Shown here: positions 24,715 through 33,714 of the stretch, in pieces
Numbering within the stretch: the stretch's first letter is position 1
How the letters are laid out: each line of letters begins with the position of its first letter
Assembly: GCA_905214675.1 (NCBI GenBank)
Contig: CAJMMS010000002.1
Span: 22,754 to 86,753 of the forward strand
Source of the DNA: an uncultured bacterium
GTDB lineage: Bacteria > Bacillota > Clostridia > Lachnospirales > Lachnospiraceae
Reading direction: 5' to 3'
Length of the DNA stretch: 64,000 bases
Made by a program: the position numbers and the translations under genes
Notes under the pieces: generated by a model
The model's input: the letters and a program-made list of their open reading frames with translations, nothing else
Told to the model about the DNA's origin: nothing
Databases searched by the model: none

Positions 24715-26085
24715 ATGAAAAAATATGACGTGATCATTATCGGAGCAGGTCCGGGAGGTATTTTTTCCGCATACGAGCTTCTGAAGAGTAATGAAAATCT
24801 GAAGATCGCCGTTTTTGAAGAAGGACACACACTGGAAAAGAGGAAATGTCCGATTGACGGCAAAAAGATCAAGAGCTGCATCCACTGCAAAAGCTGTTCG
24901 ATCATGAGTGGATTTGGAGGTGCAGGAGCATTTTCCGATGGCAAATACAATATTACCAATGATTTTGGCGGTACGCTTTATGAGTACATCGGCAAAGAGA
25001 AAGCGCTGGAGCTGATGCGGTATGTCGATGAGATCAATATGCAGTACGGCGGGGAGGGTACGAAGCTTTATTCCACAGCCGGAACGAAATTCAAGAAACT
25101 CTGTCTGCAGAACCGTCTGCAGCTTTTAAATGCATCGGTAAGACACCTGGGAACGGATGTCAACTATATCGTGCTGCAGAATCTGTATGCATGGCTTAAG
25201 GACAAGGCGGATTTTTATTTTGATACGCCGGTGCAGCACATTGAAAAGAAGGAAGAAGGTTATCAGATCGTCTGTGAAGAGGAAAATTATGCATGTGAAA
25301 AATGTGTGGTTTCCGTTGGACGAAGCGGAAGCAAGTGGATGGAAAAGGTCTGTGCGGAGATGGGCATTCCGACCAGTTCCAACCGTGTGGACTTAGGCGT
25401 CCGCGTAGAGCTTCCGGCTGTGATCTTTTCTCATCTGACGGATGAACTTTATGAGAGTAAGATCGTCTATCGCACGAAGCAGTTCGAGGACAATGTGCGC
25501 ACGTTCTGCATGAATCCGTACGGCATCGTTGTAAGCGAAAATACAAACGGCATCGTGACTGTAAATGGCCACAGCTATGAAGATCCGGGCAAGCAGACGG
25601 AAAACACGAACTTTGCCCTGCTGGTCTCCAAACATTTTTCCGAGCCATTTAAGGACAGCAACGGATACGGTGAGAGTATCGCCAGACTTTCCAATATGCT
25701 TGGCGGCGGTGTTATGGTCCAGCGCTTCGGGGATCTGGTACGAGGAAGAAGAAGTACCGTCAAACGGGTGGAGGAAGGCATCGTCAGGCCGACGCTTTCC
25801 GCGACACCTGGAGACTTGAGCCTGGTACTGCCAAAGCGTATCCTGGACGGCATCATCGAGATGATCTATGCACTTGACAAGATCGCACCGGGAACGGCAA
25901 ACGATGACACGCTGCTCTATGGCGTGGAAGTGAAATTTTATAATATGGAAGTACAGCTTGATGAACATCTTGAGAGCATCCACAAAGGTCTCTACATCAT
26001 CGGAGACGGCAGTGGTGTGACACATTCTCTGTCCCATGCATCTGCAAGCGGCGTTTATGTGGCAAGAGAGATTCTGGAATCGTAA
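24715..26085 (+). CDS. FAD-dependent oxidoreductase (COG2509-like)
   Basis: A 456-residue flavoprotein. The dinucleotide-binding site is IIGAGPGGIFSAYEL at 8-22. A cysteine-rich stretch (CPIDGKKIKSCIHCKSC, about 43-59) precedes a GFGGAGAFSDGK loop, a combination found in this uncharacterised dehydrogenase family. The C-terminus has the second FAD site, YIIGDGSGVTHSLSHASASGVYVA. The ATG has CTGGAGGAAACAGG in front. Its substrate is unknown; the cysteines might bind a metal or cluster. The next gene follows after 37 bp, so cotranscription with the acyltransferase is likely. Confidence 0.85.
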   Translation: MKKYDVIIIGAGPGGIFSAYELLKSNENLKIAVFEEGHTLEKRKCPIDGKKIKSCIHCKSCSIMSGFGGAGAFSDGKYNITNDFGGTLYEYIGKEKALELMRYVDEINMQYGGEGTKLYSTAGTKFKKLCLQNRLQLLNASVRHLGTDVNYIVLQNLYAWLKDKADFYFDTPVQHIEKKEEGYQIVCEEENYACEKCVVSVGRSGSKWMEKVCAEMGIPTSSNRVDLGVRVELPAVIFSHLTDELYESKIVYRTKQFEDNVRTFCMNPYGIVVSENTNGIVTVNGHSYEDPGKQTENTNFALLVSKHFSEPFKDSNGYGESIARLSNMLGGGVMVQRFGDLVRGRRSTVKRVEEGIVRPTLSATPGDLSLVLPKRILDGIIEMIYALDKIAPGTANDDTLLYGVEVKFYNMEVQLDEHLESIHKGLYIIGDGSGVTHSLSHASASGVYVAREILES

Positions 26086-26122
26086 CGCTCTGGTTCTTCA
26101 CGATGGAAAAGAGGAGAGTCTG

Positions 26123-27205
26123 ATGAAACATACATTTACCAGAAAAGACAGTCAGACTATGAAAGGAATTGGAATCCTTCTGATGCTTTTGCATCATCTG
26201 TTTTACAGTGCAGATTCGTCGCATGGACTTCCGGTATCCTTTTTGTTCCTGTCGCAGAAGCAGGTGATCGCAGCCGCGCGTTTCTGCAAGATCTGTGTAC
26301 CCGTTTTTGTATTCGTAACAGCATATGGAATGGCGATCAAATACCGGACCTGCGGACAGGGAAGGGAGTCATGGGTAAGACTGACGCTGCGGCGTTATCG
26401 TCTGCTGATGGCACCATTCCTGTTTGTTTATGTACTGGCATTTGCATTCTGCCAGATTGGCGGGATGCGCAGTTATACACAGGTATATGGGAAAGGTATA
26501 AGAAGTGTCTGCTATATGCTGGCAGATATGCTGGGACTGACGTATTTTACCGGGACACCGACGATGAATCCGACCTGGTGGTATATGTCGGTGGCCGTTT
26601 TGCTACTGTTTATTCTGCCGTTTCTGTGGATGGCAGTACAGAAGCTGGATCTGTTTGCAGTTTTGATTCTGGCGGGCATTCTTTTCCTTACAGGAGGGGA
26701 TGTGCGGAATAATCAGGCATGTCTCTGTATTTTGACGGCTTCGCTTGGAGTGTGGATGGAAAAAAGAGCGGTTTTTGGAACATGGACAGAATTCTGCAAA
26801 AGAGACGAAACCAAATCTTACATAAAACAAAGCATGGGAGCGTTTATCTGTCTTATGTTTCTGCTTTTGCTTTTTTTACTGAAACTACGAAAAGGAAATG
26901 CTGCATGGCTCCTGATTTATCCGGGAAGTGCGGCAGCCGTTGCAGGTCTGGTGTGCTGTTTTCGCATGGATGGCAAAATACAGAAAATCCTGTGCTTTTT
27001 TGGGAAATATTCGATGTACATGTTTCTGACACACACCTTTTTGAAGTCTTATTATCTGCATGATATTATCTATGGGATCGGGCAGGCAGAGAGCATGTAT
27101 CTGCTGCTGGTACTGCTTTCGGCTGCACTTGCAGTGCTGCTTTCTTTTTTGTATGAGAAAACAAAGACTGCCTGCTGCAGGCTGTTTCGGAAACAAAAAG
27201 TATGA
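26123..27205 (+). CDS. Acyltransferase family (AT3, OafA/WecH-like) membrane protein
   Basis: A 360-residue polytopic membrane protein with about ten helices. The N-terminal MKGIGILLMLLHHLFY carries the family's conserved histidine, and the following charged SQKQVI/ARFCKICVPVFVF stretch fits the AT3 pattern. Such proteins O-acylate sugars or polysaccharides at the membrane. GAGGAG precedes the ATG. It follows the flavoprotein and ends just before the next repeat and the glycosylation operon, which suggests a surface-glycan substrate. Exact substrate unknown. Confidence 0.8.
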   Translation: MKHTFTRKDSQTMKGIGILLMLLHHLFYSADSSHGLPVSFLFLSQKQVIAAARFCKICVPVFVFVTAYGMAIKYRTCGQGRESWVRLTLRRYRLLMAPFLFVYVLAFAFCQIGGMRSYTQVYGKGIRSVCYMLADMLGLTYFTGTPTMNPTWWYMSVAVLLLFILPFLWMAVQKLDLFAVLILAGILFLTGGDVRNNQACLCILTASLGVWMEKRAVFGTWTEFCKRDETKSYIKQSMGAFICLMFLLLLFLLKLRKGNAAWLLIYPGSAAAVAGLVCCFRMDGKIQKILCFFGKYSMYMFLTHTFLKSYYLHDIIYGIGQAESMYLLLVLLSAALAVLLSFLYEKTKTACCRLFRKQKV

Positions 27206-27212
27206 TATTATC

Positions 27213-27300
27213 ATGATGCCAGGGAGGATTGTGGGAGTGCAACGCACGGAACAATCCGTAGGCATCATAGTTGGGGACTTTTGACACCCACATCATTATC
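27213..27300 (+). repeat. Structured intergenic repeat, copy A
   Basis: ATGATGCC (27213-27220) pairs with GGCATCAT (27261-27268). Inside, GGATTGT (27226-27232) pairs with ACAATCC (27251-27257) around a GTGC-AAC-GCAC hairpin. The tail GTTGGGGACTTTTGACACCCACATCAT aligns with that of 24488-24690. There is no T-run after the main stem. Confidence 0.65.
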
Positions 27301-27350
27301 ATAAAAAGAAAACGGATGCGGCAGATGCCGCAGAGATTAGGAGGCATAAG

Positions 27351-28394
27351 ATGGTCATTTCGGTCTGTATTCCCTGCTATCGTTCGGCAAAAACACTGCC
27401 GCGGGTGGTGGAAGCGATCAAAGAAGAATTTAAAAAACATCCGGGGTATGCCTATCAGATTATTCTGGTAAACGATGGATCGCCGGACAATACATTTGAA
27501 GTTATCACACAGCTCTGCCGGGAAGATGAGAACATCATTGGCATGAATCTTTCCAGAAACCATGGACAGGCATCTGCCAAGATTGCTGCCCTGCGGTATG
27601 CGACGGGGGATGCACTGGTCTATATGGATGATGACGGACAGCATCCGGCAGATGGGATTTTTAAACTGGTGGCAAAAGTAGAAGAAGGATACGATGTGGT
27701 CTATGCACACTTTCCGAAAAAGAAAACAACGTTCTTTAAGAAGCTGACCAGTGATCTACATAATAAGATCGCAGAATGGACAGGAAACAAGCCAAAAGGC
27801 ATCCACCGCTCATCTTTTGTGGCATGGAGCCGTTTTGCACTGGAATGTGTGAAAAATTACCACAGTCCGTTTCCGTCAGCAGGAGCTTATCTGCTCTGTG
27901 TGACAGACAAATTTGCCAATGTGGGGATTGAACACAAAAAGAGGCTGGAAGGAAGTTCCGGTTATACGCTTCGCAAACTGGTCAGCCTGTGGATGAATTC
28001 TTTTACCAATTTTTCGATTGCGCCGCTGCGCATGGCATCGTTTGCCGGAGTGAGCTGTGCCGGACTGGGATTTCTGTTCGGCATCTACATTATCATAAGA
28101 AAACTTCTGCATCCGCGCGTGCCGGCAGGTTATACCTCGACGATTGCGATCATGCTCTTTATTGGCGGTATGATCATGATGATGCTCGGACTTCTGGGGG
28201 AGTATATCGGCAGAATGTATATGATCCTCAGCAACAAACCGCAGTACAGTGTACAGAAAGCACTGAATGTGCCGGCAGCGGCGGCAGATGCGCTGGAACG
28301 GAAAGACCAGTTGGTCTATGAAACACTGGAAGTGAAAAAGGGTGCATTAAAAGAAGCGGTGCAGATGACAAAGACGGAGAAAGAGGATAAATGA
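27351..28394 (+). CDS. GT2 glycosyltransferase, CsbB/GtrB (polyprenyl-phosphate sugar) type
   Basis: A 347-residue enzyme. Residues 1-230 are a GT-A domain (SVCIPCYRSAKTLPRVVEAI, LVNDGSPDNT, YMDDDGQHP with the metal-binding acidic triad). Two C-terminal membrane helices (about 230-255 and 265-290) and the GEYIGRMY motif mark the CsbB/GtrB/DPM1-like group that loads a sugar onto undecaprenyl phosphate on the cytoplasmic face. AGGAGG sits 7 nt before the ATG. It opens a ten-gene run; its stop overlaps the flippase start as ATGA. Confidence 0.9.
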   Translation: MVISVCIPCYRSAKTLPRVVEAIKEEFKKHPGYAYQIILVNDGSPDNTFEVITQLCREDENIIGMNLSRNHGQASAKIAALRYATGDALVYMDDDGQHPADGIFKLVAKVEEGYDVVYAHFPKKKTTFFKKLTSDLHNKIAEWTGNKPKGIHRSSFVAWSRFALECVKNYHSPFPSAGAYLLCVTDKFANVGIEHKKRLEGSSGYTLRKLVSLWMNSFTNFSIAPLRMASFAGVSCAGLGFLFGIYIIIRKLLHPRVPAGYTSTIAIMLFIGGMIMMMLGLLGEYIGRMYMILSNKPQYSVQKALNVPAAAADALERKDQLVYETLEVKKGALKEAVQMTKTEKEDK

Positions 28395-29608
28395 AGATTT
28401 TAGATATGATAAAACAGAAAAAGAAATTTATTTCAGATCTGGTCTATACCATGGGAGCATCGGTGCTGATGAATGGTGTGCTGCAGCTTCTGATCTATCC
28501 TTATATCAACCGCAGCATGGGTGAAGAGTATCTTGGCAATGTTGTGTTTTATATGAGCATTGTATACATCATCGGACAGGCGATGGGAATGTCGTTTTGC
28601 AGCAATCGTCTGGTACTGCGCAACCAGTGTGAGACTTCCAATGGAGATTATAACAGGCTTCTTTCTGTTCTTGCACCGGCAGGGGCGGTGGCAGGAGCGG
28701 TTATTTTTTCTTTCTATGTAAAAAGTATTCCGCAGATCGTGGCATTTGGGATGATCGTGCTTTTTACCGTCCTGCGTTATTATGCTAATGTGGAATACCG
28801 TCTGAAGCTAAATTATAAGAAATATTTCCTGTATTTTGTGATCCTGACGGCGGGCTATGGACTGGGAACTGTGATATATGCGCTGACAGGACAGTGGGTG
28901 TTCATTTTCCTGACAGGTGAAGTGATCGCAACGCTTTATATGTTTGTGTTTGGCACGATCTTTAAAAAAGAGCCGCCGACAAAAAATACCAGGCTGGTTG
29001 CAAAACAGATTTTGTTTCTTCTGATGTCCTATCTGGTATTTGAGGGCATCACAAATGCAGACCGGATGATCCTCAAAAATATGCTGGATGCAAAAGCAGT
29101 GGCACTTTTTTATGTAGTTTCCATGATCGGCAAAACCCTGCAGCTTTTTGTGGGACCGATCAACAATATTGCCCTCAGCTATATGTCTGCGGACAAAAAG
29201 AAAATGACAAGAGAAGATTTCCTGAAAACGACAGTTCTTTATACGGCAGTTGGAGCTGCTTTTTATCTGTTCTGTCTGGTGGGAACACCGCTCTATGTGA
29301 AATTGTTTTATCCGAATCTGTACGGGGAACTCAAAGGACTAAACCTGGTAGTCAATGCCGGACAGGTGATTAATTTTGCAGCGTCACTGATCCTGCCGTC
29401 AATCCTGGCATCGCTTGGATCCAAGTACCATATGATGCTTCAGGTTCTGTATGCAGTCGTATATCTGCCGCTGGCAGTCTTATGCACCATGCAGGGCGGT
29501 ATCTGGGGATTTGCAGTAGCTACGTTACTTGCAAACAGTTTCAGGCTGATCGAACTCGTCGTATTTGGCATGCGTAAACTGCCAAAAGCAGCAGAAACAG
29601 GGAGGTAG
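28391..29608 (+). CDS. Lipopolysaccharide/lipid-linked sugar flippase (Wzx/MATE-like)
   Basis: A 405-residue membrane protein with about twelve helices and the fold of polysaccharide biosynthesis flippases. It should turn a lipid-linked sugar across the membrane, standing between the upstream GT2 and the distal YfhO. Translation is coupled to the GT2 by a 4-bp overlap, and the next gene begins 6 bp after its stop. I see no sequence sign of its substrate. Confidence 0.82.
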   Translation: MKILDMIKQKKKFISDLVYTMGASVLMNGVLQLLIYPYINRSMGEEYLGNVVFYMSIVYIIGQAMGMSFCSNRLVLRNQCETSNGDYNRLLSVLAPAGAVAGAVIFSFYVKSIPQIVAFGMIVLFTVLRYYANVEYRLKLNYKKYFLYFVILTAGYGLGTVIYALTGQWVFIFLTGEVIATLYMFVFGTIFKKEPPTKNTRLVAKQILFLLMSYLVFEGITNADRMILKNMLDAKAVALFYVVSMIGKTLQLFVGPINNIALSYMSADKKKMTREDFLKTTVLYTAVGAAFYLFCLVGTPLYVKLFYPNLYGELKGLNLVVNAGQVINFAASLILPSILASLGSKYHMMLQVLYAVVYLPLAVLCTMQGGIWGFAVATLLANSFRLIELVVFGMRKLPKAAETGR

Positions 29609-29614
29609 TACAAG

Positions 29615-30571
29615 ATGGATATCAAAGACAGTATTTCTTATTTTATAAAGCAGAACCATAAACAGTGCAGCGGTGTACGCCGGATTTTAAACGTACCGGA
29701 CTACCTGTTCTGTGCCGCAGCCTTTAAATGCGGCTGCCGTGATTATTTCTGCGGAACCTTTTATGAAAAGACATTTGCACAGCGGAAAAGATATATTACC
29801 CAGTTCCGCAAAGATGCACTGGCAAAAAAATACAATGACAAAGAACTGGCAGCGCGCATTGACAACAAAGCAAGCTTTGATGCGATGTTCAGCGAATATC
29901 TGCACCGGGACTGGCTGGATGTGGAGGGCAGTACAAAAGAAGAATTTGAAGCATTTCTAAACAGACACAATGAGTTTTTTGTCAAAGCAGTCAATACAAG
30001 CGGAGGCAATCAGATCTGGAAATGCAATATGGCAAAAGAAAAACGCAGCTTAAAGCAGCTCCGCGCCAGCATGAAAGGCTGTATCCTGGAGGAGCCGATC
30101 ATCCAGCATCCGGCTATGAGCAGTCTGCATGCCGGTACCGTCAACACCATACGTGTCAATACCGTATGGTCGGGCGGAAAACCGCATGTTTTTGCAGCGG
30201 TACTTCGGATTGGCTCGAAGGGCTGTGTCGATAATTTCCATGCCGGCGGCGGCATGGGGGCAGAAGCAGACTTAAAGACAGGTGTTGTCTTTACGACGGC
30301 GATCAATATGGAAAATGAGCGCTTTATCTTCCATCCGGTGACGGGTACACAGATCGTGGGATTTCAGATCCCGAACTGGGACAAGGTGCTTGAGATGGTA
30401 AAAGAGATGGCGGCAAGAGTACCGCAGGTGCGCACGATCGGATGGGATGTGGCGGTGACGCAGGATGGATGCTGCGCAGTGGAAGGAAACAGCCGCTGTG
30501 ATTTCCTGATCTGTCAGATGCCGCAGAACATCGGCAGATACGAAGAGCTGAAAGGCCTTTTGGAAAGGTGA
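29615..30571 (+). CDS. Sugar-transfer-associated ATP-grasp protein
   Basis: A 318-residue protein resembling the ATPgrasp_ST family found in polysaccharide clusters. Visible ATP-grasp features are FFVKAVNTSGGNQIWK (phosphate-binding loop), CILEEPI (adenine/hinge), NTIRVNTV and, near the end, GWDVAVTQDGCCAVEGNSRCD, with the Glu and Asn that bind magnesium. Such enzymes join a carboxylate, activated as acyl phosphate, to an amine or similar acceptor. A GGAGG site precedes the ATG. Acceptor and acid are not known. Confidence 0.75.
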   Translation: MDIKDSISYFIKQNHKQCSGVRRILNVPDYLFCAAAFKCGCRDYFCGTFYEKTFAQRKRYITQFRKDALAKKYNDKELAARIDNKASFDAMFSEYLHRDWLDVEGSTKEEFEAFLNRHNEFFVKAVNTSGGNQIWKCNMAKEKRSLKQLRASMKGCILEEPIIQHPAMSSLHAGTVNTIRVNTVWSGGKPHVFAAVLRIGSKGCVDNFHAGGGMGAEADLKTGVVFTTAINMENERFIFHPVTGTQIVGFQIPNWDKVLEMVKEMAARVPQVRTIGWDVAVTQDGCCAVEGNSRCDFLICQMPQNIGRYEELKGLLER

Positions 30572-30577
30572 CAGAAT

Positions 30578-31555
30578 ATGCCGGCTATAGTGATGACCAA
30601 TTATTATAAAGAAGAACCATACCGTCTGGTGCAAAGCGTTGTTCCGGATGGATTTACCCTCCATATGCCGGAAGATGCCAAAAGGGAAAGTCTGCTGCGT
30701 CTGCTTGAAAAAGTGGATGCAGAGTATATTCTGGCAGGCGGACGGGCAAAAATAAATGAAGAAATACTTTCTTATACACCGCATCTGAAGATGATCCAGC
30801 GCACCGGTGTCGGGATGGACTGCATGGATGCACAGGCACTGACAGCACGCAAGATACCGGTATACGTCAATGCCGGGGTGAACGCAGTCAGCGTGGCAGA
30901 GCATACCGTTCTGCTGCTGCTTTCCGTCCTGCGGCGGATGACTGAGATCGATGCACAGATGCACGAAGGCATCTGGAAAAAGCAGGAAAATGGGATCAGA
31001 AACCATGAACTCTTTGGAAAAACGGTTGGTTTTGTGGGGATGGGGCATATCGGTGAAAAAACGGTGCAGATGCTGTCGGGATTTGGCGTGCGTTTCCTGT
31101 ACGATGCCCCACATCAGAAACCAGAACTGGAAAAATGCTATGGATTAACGAGGGTTTCTTATGAGGAACTTCTGAAAAATTCCGATATCGTGATTTTTCT
31201 CTGTGCGCTGAATGACCAGACAAGAGGCATGCTCGGAGCAGAACAGATCGCAAAAATGAAAACAGGAAGCGTGGTCATCAATACGGCGAGAGGAGCACTG
31301 ATCGAGGAGAAAGCACTTTTGGAGGCACTGAAAAGCGGAAAACTTTCAGGGGCAGGGCTGGATGTATTTGAAAAAGAACCGCCCGATGCGGATAATGCTT
31401 TCTTTCAGATGAAAAATGTGGTATTATCGCCTCATATAGGTGGCGTGACGCAGGAGAGCTTTCAGAGGATGATGCGAACTGCGATGCACAATATGGTTCT
31501 GTATGAACAGGGCAGAACAAACGAACTGGAGGACAGATTATGGAAAACAGTATGA
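30578..31555 (+). CDS. D-2-hydroxyacid dehydrogenase family protein
   Basis: A 325-residue NAD-dependent dehydrogenase related to SerA and D-lactate dehydrogenase. It has the Rossmann motif VGFVGMGHIGEKT (about 147), the catalytic Arg in NTARGALIEE, Glu in DVFEKEPPDADN and His in SPHIGGVTQES. It reduces a 2-keto acid to a D-2-hydroxy acid or the reverse. In this operon it probably supplies or consumes the hydroxy acid handled by the lyase and dehydratase. The next gene starts 16 bp before its stop. Confidence 0.87.
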   Translation: MPAIVMTNYYKEEPYRLVQSVVPDGFTLHMPEDAKRESLLRLLEKVDAEYILAGGRAKINEEILSYTPHLKMIQRTGVGMDCMDAQALTARKIPVYVNAGVNAVSVAEHTVLLLLSVLRRMTEIDAQMHEGIWKKQENGIRNHELFGKTVGFVGMGHIGEKTVQMLSGFGVRFLYDAPHQKPELEKCYGLTRVSYEELLKNSDIVIFLCALNDQTRGMLGAEQIAKMKTGSVVINTARGALIEEKALLEALKSGKLSGAGLDVFEKEPPDADNAFFQMKNVVLSPHIGGVTQESFQRMMRTAMHNMVLYEQGRTNELEDRLWKTV

Positions 31556-32445
31556 CAAAGACAAGAGCATTCCTGAAAGGTCTGGGACTGCCGGAAGGAG
31601 ATCTGTACAGCCTGCCGGATTCAGAAAAACGCTTTCCGGACGGAGCACAGTACCGGTTTGAGGTGCCGGGGATCCAGGGACCAAAGGCGATGCGGGCACT
31701 TCTGGAAGAACTGGATAAAAATAACTTTTATATACATCGTGTGACACAGACAAAAGGAATTTACACACTGACAGATAAAGAGATCACAGAGATGGTAGAT
31801 CTGGCAGCAAAGTATCAGGTACAGCTTGTACTGTCGATCGGTCCGCGCGCGACGACGGATACGAGTGCATCGGTGCATACACCGGAGGGACAGCGGATGG
31901 GATACCGCCTGCGCGGACAGGAACAGATCGTACGTGCGATAGAAGAAGTGAAGCGTGCATCTGCACTTGGCTGCCGCCATTTTATCATGTACGATGAAGG
32001 TTGCCTGTGGGTACTGAATGAGGCACGCAGGGCCGGTGAGATTCCGGCGGACTGCAAGTTTAAACTGTCTGCACATGCCGGACACGGCAATCCATGTTCT
32101 GCAAAACTGATCGAGCAGATCGGGGCAGATTCGATCAATCCGGTACGCGACATCCAGCTTCAGATGCTGGCAGCCATGCGTCGGGCGATCGATATCCCGA
32201 TCGACATTCATACGGAGAATCCGGCATCTTCCGGAGGATTTATCCGGCATTATGAAGTACCGGAGATGATCCGTACGTCAGCACCGCTTTACCTGAAGAC
32301 AGGAGGCTCCGTGGCAAAGACACACAGCTGGGATACGACAGAGGCGGATGCCAGAGCCAGAGCCAAACAGGTCCTGCTGGTAAAAAGAGTGATCGATACC
32401 TATTACCCGGAGGCTGTATACTCACCGAAGGGATCTATTGCATAA
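31540..32445 (+). CDS. TIM-barrel-like protein of unknown function
   Basis: A 301-residue soluble protein with alternating strand-helix units. Motifs include LVLSIGPRATTDTS, HFIMYDEGCLWVL, SAHAGHGNP, IDIHTENPASSGGF and LYLKTGG; these look like beta-alpha barrel loop ends carrying acidic and histidine residues. It may be related to the U32 peptidase barrel or to aldolase-type barrels, but I cannot assign it. GGAGG lies 7 nt before the ATG, inside the preceding dehydrogenase, so the two are coupled. Confidence 0.6.
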   Translation: MENSMTKTRAFLKGLGLPEGDLYSLPDSEKRFPDGAQYRFEVPGIQGPKAMRALLEELDKNNFYIHRVTQTKGIYTLTDKEITEMVDLAAKYQVQLVLSIGPRATTDTSASVHTPEGQRMGYRLRGQEQIVRAIEEVKRASALGCRHFIMYDEGCLWVLNEARRAGEIPADCKFKLSAHAGHGNPCSAKLIEQIGADSINPVRDIQLQMLAAMRRAIDIPIDIHTENPASSGGFIRHYEVPEMIRTSAPLYLKTGGSVAKTHSWDTTEADARARAKQVLLVKRVIDTYYPEAVYSPKGSIA

Positions 32446-32460
32446 ATTGGGAGGAGACTT

Positions 32461-33714
32461 ATGAACGAAAAGCCGGTGGCAATCGTGCTTGGCGGTATTG
32501 TACCGCACAAAAATCTTTTGGAAAAACTGAAAAAAAGAGGTTACTATACGATCCTGATCGATTATTTTGAAAACCCTCCGGCGGCAGCGGCCGCAGACCT
32601 GCATTTGCGGGAAAGTGCCATGGATAAGGAAGCTGTCTTGCGTGCGGCGAAAAAATACCATGCAGCCCTGGTACTGTGTACCTGTCTGGACCAGCAGATC
32701 AAGATCGCCTGTGAAGTGGCAGAAGAACTGAACCTGCCGCATCCTTACAGTTCAAAGAAAGCGATCGAAGTGACAAACAAAGAAAAAATGAAACAGATCA
32801 TGTGGAAAAACGGGATTCCGACCTCGCGCTATTTTTCCGTACATGATGTATCAGAGGTACACGAGATTGGGCTGCAGTTTCCGATTATGGTAAAACCGGC
32901 AGACAGCTGCGGTTCAGCCGGTATCAAGAAAGTGGAAAATCAGGAAGAAGTGCGCAGTGCGGTGGAAAATGCCCTGAAATGGAGTGCCACACGCAGTGCG
33001 GTCATCGAAGAGTTTGTAGAGGGAACGGAAGTAAGCGTCTATACCTTTATCGAAGATCACAAAGCACATGTTCTTCTGACATCCCAGCGTTTCAGTGAAC
33101 TGGGGAAAGATGGAACGTGTATCAAATGTTATGCCAGCATTGCCCCGGCAGCAGTATCAGACGAATTACTTTCTGATATGGAAAAGCTTGGCACGCAGAT
33201 CGCAGAAGTGTTTGGACTGGATCACACAGCGATGTTCTATCAGTGTATGGTAAAAGATAAAAAGATCAAAGTCATTGAGTTTGCACCGCGCATCAGCGGC
33301 GGTATCTGCTTCCGCACGATCGAGGAAAATACCGGTTTTGATATTATCAGTGCAGCGATCGATTCCTGGCTTGGCAATCCGGTAGATATGACTTATCACA
33401 GACCGGAGGTATATAATATGACACAGCAGATCCATGCCAGACCATGTGTGTTTGACCATATCGAAGGTGCAGAAGCGTTAAAGGAGCAGGGAATTCTGGA
33501 TACGCTGTTCCTTCACAAGACAAAAGGTGCACAGATGTCGGATGACAAGGCAAGCAGTGCAAGAGTGGCAGCAGCACTGATCCGCACAGAAAAGCGCAGC
33601 GAACTGCCGCATCTGGCAAAAATGGTGGTTGACGGACTGACCGTATTTGACGAAAACGGAGTCGATGTCAGCGACCGGACATTATATTTACGGGAGAAGG
33701 ATTTACAGTCATGA
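32461..33714 (+). CDS. ATP-grasp carboxylate ligase
   Basis: A 417-residue enzyme of the carbamoyl-phosphate-synthase/PurK-like ATP-grasp group. An N-terminal Rossmann-like domain (AIVLGGIVPHKNLLEKL) is followed by the ATP-grasp core: PIMVKPADSCGSAGIKKV, VIEEFVEGTEVSVYTF and FAPRISGG, with the metal-binding Glu and Arg. The C-terminal about 100 residues are a lid or second domain. It should couple ATP to amide or ester formation on a carboxylic acid. The stop overlaps the next start as ATGA. Confidence 0.82.
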   Translation: MNEKPVAIVLGGIVPHKNLLEKLKKRGYYTILIDYFENPPAAAAADLHLRESAMDKEAVLRAAKKYHAALVLCTCLDQQIKIACEVAEELNLPHPYSSKKAIEVTNKEKMKQIMWKNGIPTSRYFSVHDVSEVHEIGLQFPIMVKPADSCGSAGIKKVENQEEVRSAVENALKWSATRSAVIEEFVEGTEVSVYTFIEDHKAHVLLTSQRFSELGKDGTCIKCYASIAPAAVSDELLSDMEKLGTQIAEVFGLDHTAMFYQCMVKDKKIKVIEFAPRISGGICFRTIEENTGFDIISAAIDSWLGNPVDMTYHRPEVYNMTQQIHARPCVFDHIEGAEALKEQGILDTLFLHKTKGAQMSDDKASSARVAAALIRTEKRSELPHLAKMVVDGLTVFDENGVDVSDRTLYLREKDLQS